From contig CACBWE010000008.1 of assembly GCA_902542855.1 (NCBI GenBank), positions 1 through 37,776 on the forward strand: 37,776 bases of DNA. Reading direction: 5' to 3'. Both the position numbers and the translations under genes were made by a program. Position 1 is the first letter of the stretch, and each line of letters begins with the position of its first letter. Shown here one piece after another: positions 29,619 to 35,443 of the stretch. Under the pieces are notes generated by a model. That model ran no database searches. It was not told the DNA's origin and saw nothing but the letters and a program-made list of their open reading frames with translations. This DNA is from an uncultured Pelagibacteraceae bacterium. Lineage in GTDB: Bacteria; Pseudomonadota; Alphaproteobacteria; Pelagibacterales; Pelagibacteraceae.

Positions 29619-29640
29619 CTAGTGTAGTTCTAGTGTAGTT
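29619..29640 (+). repeat. Left arm: two tandem 11-bp repeats CTAGTGTAGTT
   Basis: CTAGTGTAGTT occurs at 29619-29629 and 29630-29640 with no gap. The pair starts 55 bp inside the left tRNA repeat. The same tandem pair recurs near the right end in the same orientation. The 11-bp helical period suggests adjacent protein-binding sites such as integrase arm sites. Confidence 0.9.
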
Positions 29641-29660
29641 AGTAGAATGACGAAATGTTT

Positions 29661-29701
29661 TACTACACTAGAAGTATACATGTCATTAAAAACTACACTA
29701 G
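29661..29701 (-). repeat. Inverted copies of the 11-bp arm repeat
   Basis: AACTACACTAG, the exact reverse complement of the arm repeat, is at 29691-29701, and a 10-of-11 match (TACTACACTAG) is at 29661-29671. They lie 30 bp apart, between the left tandem pair and the first cargo gene. No inverted copies occur at the right end. Confidence 0.85.
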
Positions 29702-29743
29702 AATAATTCTTGGAAAATTCGCTAAAAATTATAAAATTAAATT

Positions 29744-30187
29744 ATGAGTTACATAAAAACAAACCTAACTAATAATGAAAAATTAAAATATCATTCTAGA
29801 ATTTCTCTGAAACCAATTCTAATAAATTATTTTGCCTTAATAATAATAGGTTTTTTTGCTGGTTATGGAATCACAGATTGGTTTTTAGGATTAACTATAT
29901 CTGTATTAATTTTTATTATTTACTTACCTTTTGTTTTAATTGATTATTTTGGTTCTGAGTTTGGTGTTACAGGAAAAAGAGTTATTAGCAAAAAAGGCAT
30001 AATTAGTAGAAATGCCTCAGAAATGAACTTAAGTTCTATAGAAAGTGTTAATGTTGACCAAGGTATTATTGGAAGAATTTTAAATTATGGTACAGTTAAA
30101 ATATCAGGAAGAGGAACTACAACAGTTGATTTTAAAAATATTGATGAACCGGTGAAAGTTAGAAAGTTAATACAAAATAAGGACTAA
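29744..30187 (+). CDS. Two-TM membrane protein with bacterial PH (YdbS/DUF304-like) domain; island 1 cargo
   Basis: 147 residues. After a polar lead, hydrophobic segments at about 25-43 and 47-67 should form a membrane hairpin. The C-terminal 75 residues (FGVTGKRVISKKGIISR, LSSIESVNVDQGIIGRILNYG and an F-x-x-I-x-x-P segment) match the bacterial PH-like domain of YdbS/YdbT-type proteins. The role of such proteins is poorly known; some are linked to membrane or stress functions. It is the first of two genes inside island 1, and a TAATATG junction couples it to the next. Confidence 0.8.
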   Translation: MSYIKTNLTNNEKLKYHSRISLKPILINYFALIIIGFFAGYGITDWFLGLTISVLIFIIYLPFVLIDYFGSEFGVTGKRVISKKGIISRNASEMNLSSIESVNVDQGIIGRILNYGTVKISGRGTTTVDFKNIDEPVKVRKLIQNKD

Positions 30188-30188
30188 T

Positions 30189-30482
30189 ATGAAAAAGTAT
30201 GTTTTAATTATATTTCTTTTTTTAACTAATTTTAGTTATGCTGGACAATATGAGATGGAGCAGGCAGCAAAGACTATACCAGGTGTTGCTGATGCTGCTT
30301 TTCAAGGAAGTTCTTCATTTTGGGTTGTAATGTCAAATCCAAACGCTGGTCATGATTATGATTATTATGGTTCTATGCTTTGTAATGGTGGACAACAAAA
30401 TTTTGGTGTTAAAAAAGGTTATACAATTACCTTTTGGAATGCTTACACAAAAAAACCAATTAAAAAATTTAGATGTTTTTAA
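30189..30482 (+). CDS. Small secreted protein of unknown function; island 1 cargo
   Basis: 97 residues with a clear signal peptide; cleavage is expected after FSYA (residue 18), leaving about 79 residues. The mature part contains two cysteines (Cys65 and Cys96, the penultimate residue) that could form a disulfide, and is rich in Tyr and Gly. I do not recognise the family. It begins one base after the preceding stop, so the two are coexpressed and may work together at the inner membrane and periplasm. Confidence 0.7.
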   Translation: MKKYVLIIFLFLTNFSYAGQYEMEQAAKTIPGVADAAFQGSSSFWVVMSNPNAGHDYDYYGSMLCNGGQQNFGVKKGYTITFWNAYTKKPIKKFRCF

Positions 30483-30509
30483 ATAAAATTGGATTTATCC
30501 TAAAAATTT

Positions 30510-30531
30510 CTAGTGTAGTTCTAGTGTAGTT
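30510..30531 (+). repeat. Right arm: two tandem 11-bp repeats CTAGTGTAGTT
   Basis: Exact copies of the left arm unit at 30510-30520 and 30521-30531, ending 58 bp before the right tRNA repeat. They start 28 bp after the last cargo stop. If the element were circular, the two arm pairs would flank the tRNA core almost symmetrically. Confidence 0.9.
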
Positions 30532-30589
30532 ATAAAAAATTAATAATTTGATTTTTGATGATAAAAAAAGTAAGTAAACACAGTTCAAA

Positions 30590-30632
30590 TAATGCCCTCG
30601 TGGTGAAATTGGTAGACACAAAGGACTTAAAA
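30590..30632 (+). repeat. Right copy of 43-bp direct repeat (inside intact tRNA-Leu)
   Basis: Identical to 29521-29563 and forming the 5' half of the functional tRNA-Leu. Only 4 bp of sequence upstream of the tRNA are shared; everything further upstream is element DNA. Confidence 0.9.
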
Positions 30633-30679
30633 TCCTTGCCGCTTGCGGAGTGCCAGTTCGAGTCTGGCCGAGGGCACCA
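30594..30679 (+). tRNA. tRNA-Leu (anticodon UAA)
   Basis: 86 nt including encoded CCA. The acceptor stem GCCCTCG/CGAGGGC, anticodon stem AAGGA/TCCTT with loop CTTAAAA, long variable arm and T-arm GCCAG-TTCGAGT-CTGGC all fold. Its 5' half coincides with the right island 1 repeat, so its upstream region belongs to the element. The spacer before it contains TAAACAC (30575-30581), also present before the truncated copy, which may be the -10 region. nadK starts 4 nt after the CCA. Confidence 0.95.
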
Positions 30680-30683
30680 TTAA

Positions 30684-31454
30684 ATGAGCAAACTTCATAT
30701 CATTTCAGATAAAAATAAAAAATCTTCAAAGATCAAAAATTTATTGATTAAAAAAATCAATTCTAATCATTTTAGAAAAGAAAATCTTATCATTGTTATC
30801 GGTGGTGATGGCTTTATGCTTCAAACACTTAAAAAGAATAAGTATTCTAACAAACATTTTTATGGGATCAATTCTGGAAATTATGGATTTCTTATGAATA
30901 AATTTTCATCAAAAGATATTATTAAAAATTTATCAAAAGCAAACTTGGTTACAATTTCTCCTCTAGAAATGCTAGTTAAAACTAGAAATGATCAAATAAG
31001 AAGATCTATAGCAATTAATGAAGTATCTGTTCTTAGACAAAGTAGACAGGCTGCTTCATTGTCAATTAAGCAAGGTTCAAGACAAATAATTAAAAAATTA
31101 GTTTCAGATGGTGTACTAGTATCAACACCTGCAGGAAGCACGGCCTATAATCTTTCAGTTCATGGACCTATATTAAGTCTTCATTCAAAAAAATTATCAA
31201 TATCACCAATAAGTGCATTTAGACCAAGAAGATGGAAAGGCAAGATAGTTAATGATAAAACTAAAATAGTTATAACAAACTTAAATCCAACTAAGCGACC
31301 TATTAGCGCTGTCGCTGATAATTTAGAAGTAAGAAATGCTAAGTCAATTACAGTTAAAACTAATAATAACATAAAGTTTAATCTTCTTTATGACAAAAAT
31401 AGAAGTCTGCAAAAAAAGATTAAAATTGAACAAATAAGAAGAGAAACTAGTTAA
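30684..31454 (+). CDS. nadK: NAD kinase
   Basis: 256 residues. GGDG (40-43) in VIGGDGFML and NE (112-113) in AINEVSVLR are the ATP/NAD-binding motifs, and STPAGSTAYNLS is the conserved core loop. It phosphorylates NAD+ to NADP+. The ATG lies 4 nt after the tRNA-Leu CCA, leaving no room for a separate promoter or Shine-Dalgarno, so it should be cotranscribed with the tRNA and left near-leaderless when the tRNA 3' end is cut. A further exported-protein gene follows 4 bp later. Confidence 0.92.
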   Translation: MSKLHIISDKNKKSSKIKNLLIKKINSNHFRKENLIIVIGGDGFMLQTLKKNKYSNKHFYGINSGNYGFLMNKFSSKDIIKNLSKANLVTISPLEMLVKTRNDQIRRSIAINEVSVLRQSRQAASLSIKQGSRQIIKKLVSDGVLVSTPAGSTAYNLSVHGPILSLHSKKLSISPISAFRPRRWKGKIVNDKTKIVITNLNPTKRPISAVADNLEVRNAKSITVKTNNNIKFNLLYDKNRSLQKKIKIEQIRRETS

Positions 31455-31458
31455 ATAA

Positions 31459-32040
31459 ATGAAAAAACTTTTAAAGATCATGGTTCTTTATTTATTATGG
31501 ATTATTCCAGTATTAGCTGATGAAAGATTTATTCCTTTAGAGCTCTTCACTGGCAGTGAAATAAGAGAAGATACTGAAATTAAATTTACAAACGCTAATT
31601 TGATATTTGGTGAAAAGAAAAGAAAAAAAATAGTTGGACCTGAGGATTGGAAAAATCCTCAAACTGGAGAAACAATTAAAGTTTATAAAAGAACAAGAAA
31701 AAGTCAAAGTGGACTTAAAACACAGTTATTTTCAGTCACTAATGATGGACAGTGTATAGGTAGAGTTTGGGATAGTAGACGTGGAGGGAGAATAATTGAA
31801 AATGGATGTAAATTTCCTTTAGGAGTTTGGAAAGAAGGTGAGACTAGATCATTTATAGGTGCTTCTGGTGGTAAGCCAAGAAAAATAGAATTGACTATTT
31901 TAAAATTAGGAAAGAAGCAGAAAGATAAAGTAAAATTTAATTGGAAACTTTATGATGGAAGTGGAACATTAATGGATGACAATGATTATACTTTTTCCCC
32001 TGGAAAAGCTATGACTAAGCTTAATGATAAAAAATTATAA
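31459..32040 (+). CDS. Exported protein of unknown function
   Basis: 193 residues with a signal peptide; likely cleavage is after residue 20 (PVLA-DE). The mature part is basic and has two cysteines (DGQCIGRVW and ENGCKFPLG) that could pair. A G-V-W-K-E-G-E-T-R-S-F segment and a beta-rich C-terminal half suggest a periplasmic beta-sandwich, but I do not recognise a family. It sits 4 bp after nadK, outside both islands. Confidence 0.65.
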   Translation: MKKLLKIMVLYLLWIIPVLADERFIPLELFTGSEIREDTEIKFTNANLIFGEKKRKKIVGPEDWKNPQTGETIKVYKRTRKSQSGLKTQLFSVTNDGQCIGRVWDSRRGGRIIENGCKFPLGVWKEGETRSFIGASGGKPRKIELTILKLGKKQKDKVKFNWKLYDGSGTLMDDNDYTFSPGKAMTKLNDKKL

Positions 32041-32113
32041 TTAATCTCTTCACAATACTTTAAGTTTTTTGGGTTTATTAAAAAAAATAATTAGTGTTGA
32101 ATTTATTGAGTGA

Positions 32114-32167
32114 TGGTGCCCCCGCACGGATTCGAACCGCGGACCTATTGATTACAAATCAATTGCT
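32114..32167 (-). repeat. Left copy of 54-bp direct repeat: truncated 3' part of tRNA-Thr (att-like)
   Basis: Identical over 54 bp to 32915-32968. On the minus strand it comprises tRNA-Thr nucleotides 23-76: the last bases of the D-stem, the anticodon arm, T-arm, acceptor 3' strand and CCA. The 5' portion is absent (sequence continues TTTTAAAT), so it is not a functional tRNA. It is the displaced 3' end of the original gene. Confidence 0.92.
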
Positions 32168-32218
32168 AAAATTTAAATAAACATTTGTTTACAACAATAA
32201 TTTTGAAATATTTTTAAC

Positions 32219-32240
32219 TTGGCAACAATCTGGCAACAAT
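32219..32240 (+). repeat. Left arm: two tandem 11-bp repeats (Y)TGGCAACAAT
   Basis: TTGGCAACAAT (32219-32229) and CTGGCAACAAT (32230-32240) are adjacent with an 11-bp period. A weaker match, ACAACAAT, lies 30 bp upstream at 32191-32198. The arm ends 14 bp before the lipoprotein ATG. Confidence 0.88.
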
Positions 32241-32254
32241 GATAGGATTTTATA

Positions 32255-32806
32255 ATGTTTAAAATATTTTCAAAAATATTTATTATCTGTTCGGCTTTTA
32301 TATTATTTGGTTGTGCTACCTCACAAGTAAGCATGGTTGGTGAAAAAGTTTCTTTGGCAAGTTATAAGAACATAGCATTAAGCGGTAATTCAGGAGTGCT
32401 AGGCCAAGCGGTTGCAAATGAGTTAGCTAGTAGAGGCTACAGAATTTCAAGTCCTGGTAAAACAAGCTCGCTTATGTTGAGACTTAATCTAAATGAAGCT
32501 GAAATTACAGAACCAAAAAATTTACAACTATTATCTAAAGAAGGTGTTGATGCTGTAATAGTAGTTAATGCTGTTGGTGGTTATGATCAAATGCCACAAA
32601 GTGCTAGTGTTCAAATTCTTGAAACTAAATCTCTTGAAATTTTAGCTGGAGTAAATTGGCAAAATGGCTGGGGAGGTCAGCAAGGTTCTATAGCAGATAG
32701 AGTAATGAGAAAAGGACTGACAAGATCCGCTAAAGAAATTGTTAATGCATTAGACGCATCTTATTCAAGTGCTGGTAAAAAAGTTCTTAATATCTTAACT
32801 GAATAA
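32255..32806 (+). CDS. Lipoprotein of unknown function; island 2 cargo
   Basis: 183 residues. A signal sequence ends in lipobox LFGC with acylated Cys20. The mature part begins with a short linker, then a strand/helix pattern (YKNIALSGNSGVLGQAVANELASRGYRIS; DAVIVVNAVGGYDQ; ASVQILETKSLEILAGVNW) reminiscent of CsgG/LpoB-like or related outer-membrane lipoprotein folds. I cannot assign a family with confidence. It is the only gene in island 2 and is packed tightly between the arm repeats. Confidence 0.75.
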   Translation: MFKIFSKIFIICSAFILFGCATSQVSMVGEKVSLASYKNIALSGNSGVLGQAVANELASRGYRISSPGKTSSLMLRLNLNEAEITEPKNLQLLSKEGVDAVIVVNAVGGYDQMPQSASVQILETKSLEILAGVNWQNGWGGQQGSIADRVMRKGLTRSAKEIVNALDASYSSAGKKVLNILTE

Positions 32807-32825
32807 TATTTATCGACTACTTGAT

Positions 32826-32858
32826 TAAGCAACAATTCTGCAACAATCCTGCAACACT
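32826..32858 (+). repeat. Right arm: three tandem 11-bp repeats of the GCAACAAT type
   Basis: GCAACAAT recurs at 32829 and 32840 and as GCAACACT at 32851, an exact 11-bp period, in the same orientation as the left arm. The first starts 22 bp after the lipoprotein stop and the last ends 56 bp before the right tRNA repeat. Confidence 0.87.
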
Positions 32859-32914
32859 TATTGTCGTAAGAATAGTTTTTTGTATAAATAAATTTTATTA
32901 AAAAGTAAGTGAAG

Positions 32915-32990
32915 TGGTGCCCCCGCACGGATTCGAACCGCGGACCTATTGATTACAAATCAATTGCTCTACCAGCTGAGCTACAAGGGC
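32915..32990 (-). tRNA. tRNA-Thr (anticodon UGU)
   Basis: 76 nt with encoded CCA. Acceptor GCCCTTG pairs with CGGGGGC using two G-U pairs; the anticodon stem ATTGA/TCAAT carries loop TTTGTAA with anticodon TGT; the T-loop is TTCGAAT. Its last 54 nt are the right repeat of island 2. It lies downstream of rlmB on the same strand. Confidence 0.95.
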
Positions 32991-33023
32991 ATGCGCAATA
33001 ATTATTAATTATTTGTTAAATAA

Positions 33024-33767
33024 TCAACTCTTTTTTTTTAAATAACTAAGGTGATGAAACACTATTGCAGCACTATTTGAGATATTTAAACTTTCTATAT
33101 CTTCACTAATATTAATTTTAACAAAAAAATCCGTATATTTACCTGTATGCATTCTCATACCAAATCCTTCTGATCCAAATAGAAGGATATTATTTCCTTC
33201 CCATTTAATGTCTGTAAAATCTCTTTGACCTTTTGCATCAAAACCATAAACCCAGAAATTTTTTTCTCTTAAATTTTTTAATGTAGAATTAATATTAGAT
33301 ACCTGAAATATATTTACATGCTCCATACACCCACTTGCAGATTTATACATCAACTTACTATCTTTAGGGAAATGTCTTTCTTTAATTATTAAACCGTCAA
33401 TATTAAATGATGCAGCGCTTCTTATCAACGAACCAATGTTTCTTGGATCTGTAACTTCATCAAGACATACGAATGTTAAATTATTTTTACCTTTAATGAA
33501 TTTTTTTAAGTCTGGTTGATCTAAATGCTCAATCTCAGCAACATAACCATTATGTATCAACTGTTCTTTTGAGGTATATTTGTCTAATTCTTTTTTTGAT
33601 TTAAAGTAAACTTTGATATCCTGTAAAATATTTTTATTAGGGTTTTTTCTATGAATATTTTTTTTAGACTCCTCAGTTAAAAATACTCTTAAAACTTTTC
33701 TTTTAGGGTTTCTAAGAGCTTCGATTACTGCATGTTGACCAACAATGAAAAAAGATGATTTATTCAT
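33024..33767 (-). CDS. rlmB: 23S rRNA 2'-O-methyltransferase of the TrmH/RlmB family
   Basis: 247 residues. An N-terminal substrate-binding domain (FFIVGQHAVIEALRNPKRKV) precedes a SPOUT methyltransferase domain with TDPRNIGSLIRSA (Asn110), LLFGSEGFGM and SLNISNSAAIVFHH. RlmB methylates G2251 of 23S rRNA; TrmH-family members with tRNA targets look similar. It is followed on the same strand by tRNA-Thr 33 bp later and diverges from the tRNA-Tyr/tuf unit. Confidence 0.9.
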   Translation of the reverse strand: MNKSSFFIVGQHAVIEALRNPKRKVLRVFLTEESKKNIHRKNPNKNILQDIKVYFKSKKELDKYTSKEQLIHNGYVAEIEHLDQPDLKKFIKGKNNLTFVCLDEVTDPRNIGSLIRSAASFNIDGLIIKERHFPKDSKLMYKSASGCMEHVNIFQVSNINSTLKNLREKNFWVYGFDAKGQRDFTDIKWEGNNILLFGSEGFGMRMHTGKYTDFFVKINISEDIESLNISNSAAIVFHHLSYLKKKS

Positions 33768-33821
33768 AAATTTGTAAGTGTTTTATAAGGTTTTTTTAAT
33801 ATTTTTCTATTAAATCACGTG

Positions 33822-33849
33822 TTGCATTTGCATAAATAAAATATATAAA
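33822..33849 (+). promoter_or_regulatory. Candidate promoter of the tRNA-Tyr / tRNA-Gly / tuf unit
   Basis: TTGCAT (33822-33827), a 16-bp spacer and TATAAA (33844-33849) lie 47 bp before tRNA-Tyr. The leader contains a 5-bp GC hairpin GGGGA-CACT-TCCCC (33880-33893) just before the tRNA. No other strong promoter is seen before tuf. Confidence 0.5.
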
Positions 33850-33896
33850 ACGCTTGTTATTTGAAGCTTTATTGAACAAGGGGACACTTCCCCAAA

Positions 33897-33982
33897 GGAG
33901 GGGTTCCAGAGCGGTCAAATGGGGCGGGCTGTAAACCCGTTGACTTCGGTCTTCGAAAGTTCGAATCTTTCCCCCTCCACCA
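33897..33982 (+). tRNA. tRNA-Tyr (anticodon GUA)
   Basis: 86 nt with encoded CCA. Acceptor GGAGGGG/CCCCTCC, anticodon stem GCGGG/CCCGT-type with loop CTGTAAA, long variable arm and T-loop TTCGAAT. It is the first gene of the tRNA-tuf unit; its position before tRNA-Gly and tuf matches the arrangement known in many proteobacteria. Confidence 0.95.
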
Positions 33983-34028
33983 TTTTAATAAAATTTTGGA
34001 TAACATGGAGTGTTACTCTTGGGGTTGT

Positions 34029-34102
34029 GCGGGTGTAGTTCAATGGTAGAACGCTAGCCTTCCAAGCTGGATGTAAGGGTTCGATTCCCTTTACCCGCTC
34101 CA
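34029..34102 (+). tRNA. tRNA-Gly (anticodon UCC)
   Basis: 74 nt with encoded CCA. Acceptor GCGGGTG/TACCCGC, anticodon loop CTTCCAA with TCC, T-loop TTCGATT, discriminator T. It is 46 bp after tRNA-Tyr and 47 bp before tuf. Confidence 0.95.
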
Positions 34103-34149
34103 AGAAATTAAAATTAGAAGAAACAAAAAAAAACTGAGGTATAAACGTA

Positions 34150-35340
34150 ATGTCAAAAGAAAAATTTGTAAGAAATAAACCCCACTGTAACATTGGGACT
34201 ATTGGTCATGTCGACCATGGTAAAACAACTCTTACTGCCGCGATTACAAATGTATTAGCACAAGCGGGCGGCGGAACTGCGGTTGCTTATGATCAGATTG
34301 ATAAAGCACCTGAAGAAAAAGAGAGAGGTATAACAATTTCAACAGCTCACGTAGAGTATGAGACAGAAAAAAGACACTATGCTCACGTAGACTGTCCTGG
34401 TCACGCTGATTATGTTAAAAACATGATCACTGGAGCAGCGCAAATGGATGGAGCAATTTTAGTTGTTAATGCAGCTGATGGTCCAATGCCACAAACAAGA
34501 GAGCATATTCTTTTAGGAAGACAAGTTGGTATTCCTGCAATCGTTGTTTATCTAAATAAAGTAGATCAAGTTGATGATAAAGAAATGATTGAACTAGTCG
34601 AAGAAGAAATTAGAGAACTTTTAACTTCATACAAATACCCAGGTGATAAAACACCAATCGTTAAAGGTTCAGCTTTAGCAGCAGTTGAGGGTCGAGATGA
34701 TGAAATTGGAAAAAATTCAATTTTAGAATTAATGAAAGCTGTTGATGAACATATTCCACAACCAGCTAGAGAGGTTGATAAGCCATTCTTAATGCCAGTT
34801 GAGGACGTATTCTCAATTTCTGGAAGAGGAACTGTTGCAACTGGTAGAGTAGAGTCAGGTGTTATCAAAACTGGTGAAGAAGTTGAAATAGTTGGAATTA
34901 GAGAAACTAAAAAATCAGTTTGTACAGGAGTTGAAATGTTTAGAAAACTTTTAGATTCTGGTGAGGCTGGTGATAACGTTGGAATTTTATTGAGAGGTAT
35001 TGAAAGAACTGATATCGAAAGAGGTCAAGTTCTTTGTAAGCCTGGTTCAATTACTCCTCACACTAAATTTGAGGCTCAAGCTTATGTACTTAAAAAAGAT
35101 GAAGGTGGTAGACATACTCCATTCTTTACTAAGTACAGACCACAGTTTTATTTTAGAACAACAGACGTTACAGGTGAAGTAGAATTACCAGCTGGTACTG
35201 AAATGGTTATGCCAGGTGATGATGCTAAATTTACTGTTAAACTTATTACACCAATTGCTATGGCAGAAAAACTAAATTTTGCAATTAGAGAAGGTGGAAG
35301 AACTGTTGGAGCTGGAGTAGTAACAAAAATTATAGAGTAA
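34150..35340 (+). CDS. tuf: Elongation factor Tu
   Basis: 396 residues. The G-domain motifs are complete: GHVDHGKT (19-26), RGITI, DCPGH, NKVDQ and SAL. Domains 2 and 3 follow with GRVESG and the C-terminal [12 protein letters not shown]. It delivers aminoacyl-tRNA to the ribosome. A GAGG at 34136-34139 lies 10 nt before the ATG. tRNA-Tyr and tRNA-Gly precede it and tRNA-Trp/secE follow, the classic tufB-type neighbourhood. Confidence 0.98.
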   Translation: MSKEKFVRNKPHCNIGTIGHVDHGKTTLTAAITNVLAQAGGGTAVAYDQIDKAPEEKERGITISTAHVEYETEKRHYAHVDCPGHADYVKNMITGAAQMDGAILVVNAADGPMPQTREHILLGRQVGIPAIVVYLNKVDQVDDKEMIELVEEEIRELLTSYKYPGDKTPIVKGSALAAVEGRDDEIGKNSILELMKAVDEHIPQPAREVDKPFLMPVEDVFSISGRGTVATGRVESGVIKTGEEVEIVGIRETKKSVCTGVEMFRKLLDSGEAGDNVGILLRGIERTDIERGQVLCKPGSITPHTKFEAQAYVLKKDEGGRHTPFFTKYRPQFYFRTTDVTGEVELPAGTEMVMPGDDAKFTVKLITPIAMAEKLNFAIREGGRTVGAGVVTKIIE

Positions 35341-35350
35341 CTCTATAAAT

Positions 35351-35426
35351 AGGAGTGTAGCTCAATTGGTAGAGCGCCGGTCTCCAAAACCGGAGGCTGA
35401 GGGTTCGAGTCCCTCCGCTCCTGCCA
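35351..35426 (+). tRNA. tRNA-Trp (anticodon CCA)
   Basis: 76 nt with encoded CCA. Acceptor AGGAGTG/CGCTCCT, anticodon stem CCGGT/ACCGG with loop CTCCAAA, T-loop TTCGAGT, discriminator G. It lies 10 bp after the tuf stop and 17 bp before secE, so it is presumably processed from a common transcript. Confidence 0.95.
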
Positions 35427-35443
35427 ATTTGAGCTGATATATT

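Larger units (their letters stand above)
29427..29743. other. 317-bp gene-free stretch: native tRNA-Leu promoter region, tRNA fragment and repeats
   Basis: The left 94 bp hold the divergent gpgP promoter and, on the plus strand, a candidate original tRNA-Leu promoter (TTGTTC at 29478-29483; TAAACA at 29501-29506). The remainder is the left end of island 1: the 43-bp tRNA-Leu 5' fragment, a 55-bp AT-rich spacer, two tandem and two inverted 11-bp repeats, and about 42 bp before the first cargo gene. No open frame of note is present. Confidence 0.7.
29521..30632. mobile_element. Island 1: integrase-less mini-element at tRNA-Leu(UAA)
   Basis: A segment of 1,069 bp (one repeat plus interior) lies between two identical 43-bp tRNA-Leu repeats. 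Inside are tandem 11-bp repeats near each end and two small cotranscribed genes between them. This is the layout of an element integrated by a site-specific tyrosine recombinase: core in a tRNA anticodon loop, arm-type sites either side. No recombinase is encoded. It could be a non-autonomous cassette mobilised in trans or a deletion remnant of a larger island; the tidy packing favours the former, but this is inference. Confidence 0.75.
32114..32968. mobile_element. Island 2: integrase-less mini-element at tRNA-Thr(UGU)
   Basis: 801 bp (one repeat plus interior) between identical 54-bp tRNA-Thr repeats. The interior is a 51-bp spacer, two tandem 11-bp repeats, one lipoprotein gene, three tandem 11-bp repeats and a 56-bp spacer. 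The gene starts 15 bp after the left arm and ends 20 bp before the right arm. This is the same architecture as island 1 with different repeat sequence, target tRNA and cargo. Integration here kept the tRNA intact by supplying its 3' part, the usual arrangement for tRNA-targeting integrases. Confidence 0.77.

Noticed and set aside
29619-30531. CRISPR array or plasmid iterons
   Set aside because: The repeats are 11 bp with no spacers, occur in pairs at two distant sites, and no cas or rep gene is nearby; placement beside tRNA duplications fits recombinase arm sites better.
32114-32190. Second tRNA-Thr gene on the minus strand
   Set aside because: Only nt 23-76 are present; the 5' acceptor strand and most of the D-arm are replaced by unrelated AT-rich sequence.
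33915-34193. Open frame on the minus strand across tRNA-Tyr and tRNA-Gly
   Set aside because: It is antisense to two tRNAs and the tuf start, a common spurious call in such regions; the same applies to the minus-strand frame 35330-35527 over tRNA-Trp.
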